64,000 nt of DNA from Pseudomonas mandelii. Its GTDB lineage: Bacteria; Pseudomonadota; Gammaproteobacteria; Pseudomonadales; Pseudomonadaceae. The stretch lies in the NCBI RefSeq assembly GCF_006438925.1, contig NZ_RCZA01000007.1:65611-129610 (forward strand). The letters run 5' to 3'. Below the pieces are notes generated by a model, which saw only the letters and a list, made by a program, of their open reading frames with translations, was not told the origin of the DNA and did not search any database. Positions 61,694 through 64,000 of the stretch are shown in pieces. Within the stretch, counting starts at the first letter, position 1, and every line of letters starts with the position of its first letter. The translations under genes and the position numbers were made by a program.

Positions 61694-63076
61694 TCAGTCA
61701 GCCAAACGCCAGGTCGTTCCACCCTTCCCGTCTTCCAGCACCACGCCCATGGCGGTGAGCTGGTCGCGGATGCGGTCGGATTCGGCCCAGTCTTTATTAG
61801 CACGAGCCGTCAAACGAGCCTGGATCAGTGCATCGACTTCAGCCGCATCGACCCGCCCTTCGGCACCGGCCTGCAGGAAGTCATCCGCCTCAAGCTGCAA
61901 CACACCGAGCACGCTGGCCAATTCTTTCAAACGAGCCGCCAGGCCCGCCGCCGCATCAAGATCGCTCTCACGCAGACGGTTGATCTCGCGAACCATCTCG
62001 AACAGCACCGCGCAGGCTTCCGGCGTGCCGAAGTCGTCGTTCATCACCTGGGTGAAACGCTCGACGAAGGCTTCGCCGCCAGCAGGCGCAACGTTCGGCA
62101 GGCCTTTCAACGCATGGTAGAAACGCTCGAGTGCGCCCTTGGCGTCCTTGAGGTTGTCTTCCGAGTAGTTGATCGCGCTGCGGTAGTGGCTCGACACCAG
62201 CAGGTAACGCACGACTTCCGGGTGGTACTTTTCCAGCACGTCGCGAATGGTGAAGAAGTTGTTCAAGGACTTGGACATCTTCTCGCCATTGATGCGAATC
62301 ATGCCGCAATGCATCCACGCGTTGGCGTAGGTCTTGCCGGTGGCCGCTTCACTCTGGGCGATTTCGTTTTCGTGGTGCGGGAACTCGAGGTCGCTGCCGC
62401 CGCCATGAATGTCGAAGGTCTCGCCCAGGCAGCAGGTCGACATCACCGAGCACTCGATGTGCCAGCCCGGACGACCGTCGCCCCAAGGCGATGGCCAGCT
62501 CGGCTCGCCCGGTTTGGCGCCCTTCCACAACACGAAGTCCAACGGGTCTTGCTTGGACTCGTCGACTTCGATCCGCGCACCGATGCGCAGGTCTTCGATT
62601 TTCTTGCGCGACAGCTTGCCGTAGCCCATGAACTTGGCGACGCGGTAATAAACGTCGCCATTGCCCGGGGCGTAGGCGTAACCCTTGTCGATCAGGGTCT
62701 GGATCATGGTCTGCATGCCAGCGATATGATCGGTGGCCCGTGGTTCCATGTCCGGCTTGAGGATATTGAGGCGCGCCTCATCCTCATGCATCGCGGTGAT
62801 CATGCGCTCGGTCAGCACGTCGAACGGCTCGCCGTTCTCCTTGGCCCGATTGATGATCTTGTCTTCAATGTCGGTGATGTTGCGCACATACGTCAGGTTA
62901 TAACCGCTAAACCGCAACCAGCGGGTCACCAGGTCGAACGCGACCATGCTGCGGCCGTGGCCAATGTGGCAGTAGTCGTACACGGTCATCCCGCAGACGT
63001 ACATGCGCACATTGTTGCCATCCAGCGGCTTGAAGACTTCTTTGCTCTTGGTGAGCGTGTTGTAGATCGTAAGCAC
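61694..63076 (-). CDS. cysS: Cysteinyl-tRNA synthetase
   Basis: 460 residues, like E. coli CysS (461). Class I motifs HIGH (CHIGHGRSMVAFD, near residue 38) and KMSKS (GEKMSKSLNNFF, near residue 268) are present. The zinc-ligand Cys in MYVCGMTVYDY is conserved. Makes Cys-tRNA-Cys. It begins 15 bases after glnS on the same strand, so the two are probably cotranscribed. Confidence 0.97.
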   Translation of the reverse strand: MLTIYNTLTKSKEVFKPLDGNNVRMYVCGMTVYDYCHIGHGRSMVAFDLVTRWLRFSGYNLTYVRNITDIEDKIINRAKENGEPFDVLTERMITAMHEDEARLNILKPDMEPRATDHIAGMQTMIQTLIDKGYAYAPGNGDVYYRVAKFMGYGKLSRKKIEDLRIGARIEVDESKQDPLDFVLWKGAKPGEPSWPSPWGDGRPGWHIECSVMSTCCLGETFDIHGGGSDLEFPHHENEIAQSEAATGKTYANAWMHCGMIRINGEKMSKSLNNFFTIRDVLEKYHPEVVRYLLVSSHYRSAINYSEDNLKDAKGALERFYHALKGLPNVAPAGGEAFVERFTQVMNDDFGTPEACAVLFEMVREINRLRESDLDAAAGLAARLKELASVLGVLQLEADDFLQAGAEGRVDAAEVDALIQARLTARANKDWAESDRIRDQLTAMGVVLEDGKGGTTWRLAD

Positions 63077-63091
63077 TTTAGGTTCCTTGAA

Positions 63092-64000
63092 TCACTGGCC
63101 CCACGAATCACGCAAGGTCACGGTACGGTTGAATACCGGAGCACCTGGTTTCGAGTCCTTGATATCCGCGACGAAGTAACCTTCGCGCTCGAACTGGAAA
63201 CGGTCTTCCGGCTGTGCATTGCCAAGCGAAGGCTCAGCACGACAACCGGTGAGGACTTGCAGCGAGTCAGGGTTGATGTTGTCCAGGAAACTGGCGCTGT
63301 CTTCGGCCTTCTCAGGGTTGGCCGAGCGGAACAGGCGATCGTACAGGCGCACTTCGCACTCGACGCTGGCCGCGGCCGGCACCCAGTGAACCACGCCTTT
63401 GACCTTGCGGCCTTCAGGGTTCTTGCCCAGGGTTTCCGGATCGTAGGAGCAACGCAGTTCGACGATGTTGCCATCGGCGTCCTTGATCGCTTCGTCGGCG
63501 CGGATCACGTAGCTGCCGCGCAGACGCACTTCGCCGGCCGGTTCCAGGCGCTTGTAGCCTTTTGGCGGCTCTTCCATGAAGTCTTCACGGTCGATGTAGA
63601 TCTCACGGGCGAACGGCAGAACGCGCACGCCCATGTCTTCTTTCGGGTGGCACGCCAGTTCGAGGTTCTCGACCTGGTCTTCCGGGTAGTTGGTGATCAC
63701 GACTTTCAGCGGACGCAGCACGCACATGGCACGCGGGGCGCTGTGGTCGAGGTCGTCACGGATGCTGAATTCGAGCATGCCGAAGTCGACCACGCCGTCG
63801 GAACGGTTGGTGCCGATCATTTCGCAGAAGTTGCGGATCGATTTCGGCGTGTAGCCACGGCGGCGGAAGCCGGACAGCGTGGACATGCGCGGATCGTCCC
63901 AGCCATGAACGTGCTTTTCATCGACCAGTTGCTTGAGCTTGCGCTTGCTGGTGATCGTGTAGTTCAGGTTCAGACGGCTGAATTCGTACTGACGCGGTTG
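63092..64000 (-). CDS. glnS: Glutaminyl-tRNA synthetase (5' part cut by window edge)
   Basis: The C-terminal 302 residues of about 560 are visible; the frame is open to position 64000. TSKRKLKQLVDEKHVHGWDDPRMSTLSGFRRRGYTPKSIRNFC is the KMSKS-equivalent region and start of the tRNA-binding part. The anticodon-binding beta-barrels follow, with the conserved GRKVKGVVHWVPA, FQFEREGYFVADI and FNRTVTLRDSWGQ. A class I synthetase that acylates tRNA-Gln directly. Confidence 0.95.
   Translation of the reverse strand, partial: QPRQYEFSRLNLNYTITSKRKLKQLVDEKHVHGWDDPRMSTLSGFRRRGYTPKSIRNFCEMIGTNRSDGVVDFGMLEFSIRDDLDHSAPRAMCVLRPLKVVITNYPEDQVENLELACHPKEDMGVRVLPFAREIYIDREDFMEEPPKGYKRLEPAGEVRLRGSYVIRADEAIKDADGNIVELRCSYDPETLGKNPEGRKVKGVVHWVPAAASVECEVRLYDRLFRSANPEKAEDSASFLDNINPDSLQVLTGCRAEPSLGNAQPEDRFQFEREGYFVADIKDSKPGAPVFNRTVTLRDSWGQ

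Overview
This 64 kb window is chromosomal core sequence from a Pseudomonas, most likely of the P. fluorescens group. The evidence is the high-GC coding bias, the syntenic backbone (cysG-serS-crcB-rarA-lolA-ftsK / trxB-aat-bpt-infA / clpA-clpS / cspD / icd-idh / nudJ-mnmA-hflD-purB / aceA / nuoA-N), a fused nuoCD gene, a monomeric isocitrate dehydrogenase beside the dimeric one, and abundant Pseudomonas-type REP palindromes. I see no prophage, insertion sequence, CRISPR array, rRNA or tRNA gene.

Layout. 1-10 kb: small housekeeping and accessory genes: a cut-off cysteine hydrolase, ggt, ogt, a nudK-like Nudix gene, hemerythrin, a GNAT, a lipoprotein, a small HTH protein, a DUF1275 membrane protein, then the tightly coupled tusDCBE-ybiB operon and a glutathionyl-hydroquinone reductase. 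10-18 kb: the minus-strand run ftsK-lolA-rarA-crcB-serS-cysG. 18-24.5 kb: trxB, aat, bpt, infA facing clpA-clpS, then cspD. This puts both N-end-rule amino-acid transferases beside the adaptor and unfoldase that use them. 24.5-28.5 kb: icd and idh, divergent. 28.7-34 kb: nudJ-mnmA-hflD, purB, roxA and a GNAT. 34.3-37 kb: a secretin-domain periplasmic protein and aceA, which has a long, apparently structured leader and a palindrome next to its likely promoter. 37.5-52.4 kb: the complete complex I operon nuoABCDEFGHIJKLMN. 52.5-53.3 kb: a REP cluster and a short antitoxin-like remnant. 53.3-61.5 kb: a glpSTPQUV-type glycerol/polyol ABC importer operon, divergent from an AcoR-like sigma-54 activator gene. 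61.7-64 kb: cysS and the cut 3' part of glnS.

How genes work together. Three enzymes that consume isocitrate (icd, idh, aceA) lie within 12.5 kb of each other and just upstream of the NADH dehydrogenase operon. The Tus sulfur relay (tusDCBE) and its final acceptor mnmA are both present. The most interesting module is the ABC importer. Its operon has a near-perfect sigma-54 promoter, an IHF-like site and an array of six TGAACA repeats in the gap shared with the activator gene. Its two ATPases carry complementary defects: GlpS lacks the H-loop histidine, and GlpT lacks the LSGGQ signature. This predicts an asymmetric heterodimer with one working ATP site. Other points worth checking are the aceA leader RNA, a five-codon minicistron and a Fur-like site upstream of nuoA, a strong hairpin between nuoF and nuoG, and a terminator-like hairpin in the ftsK leader.
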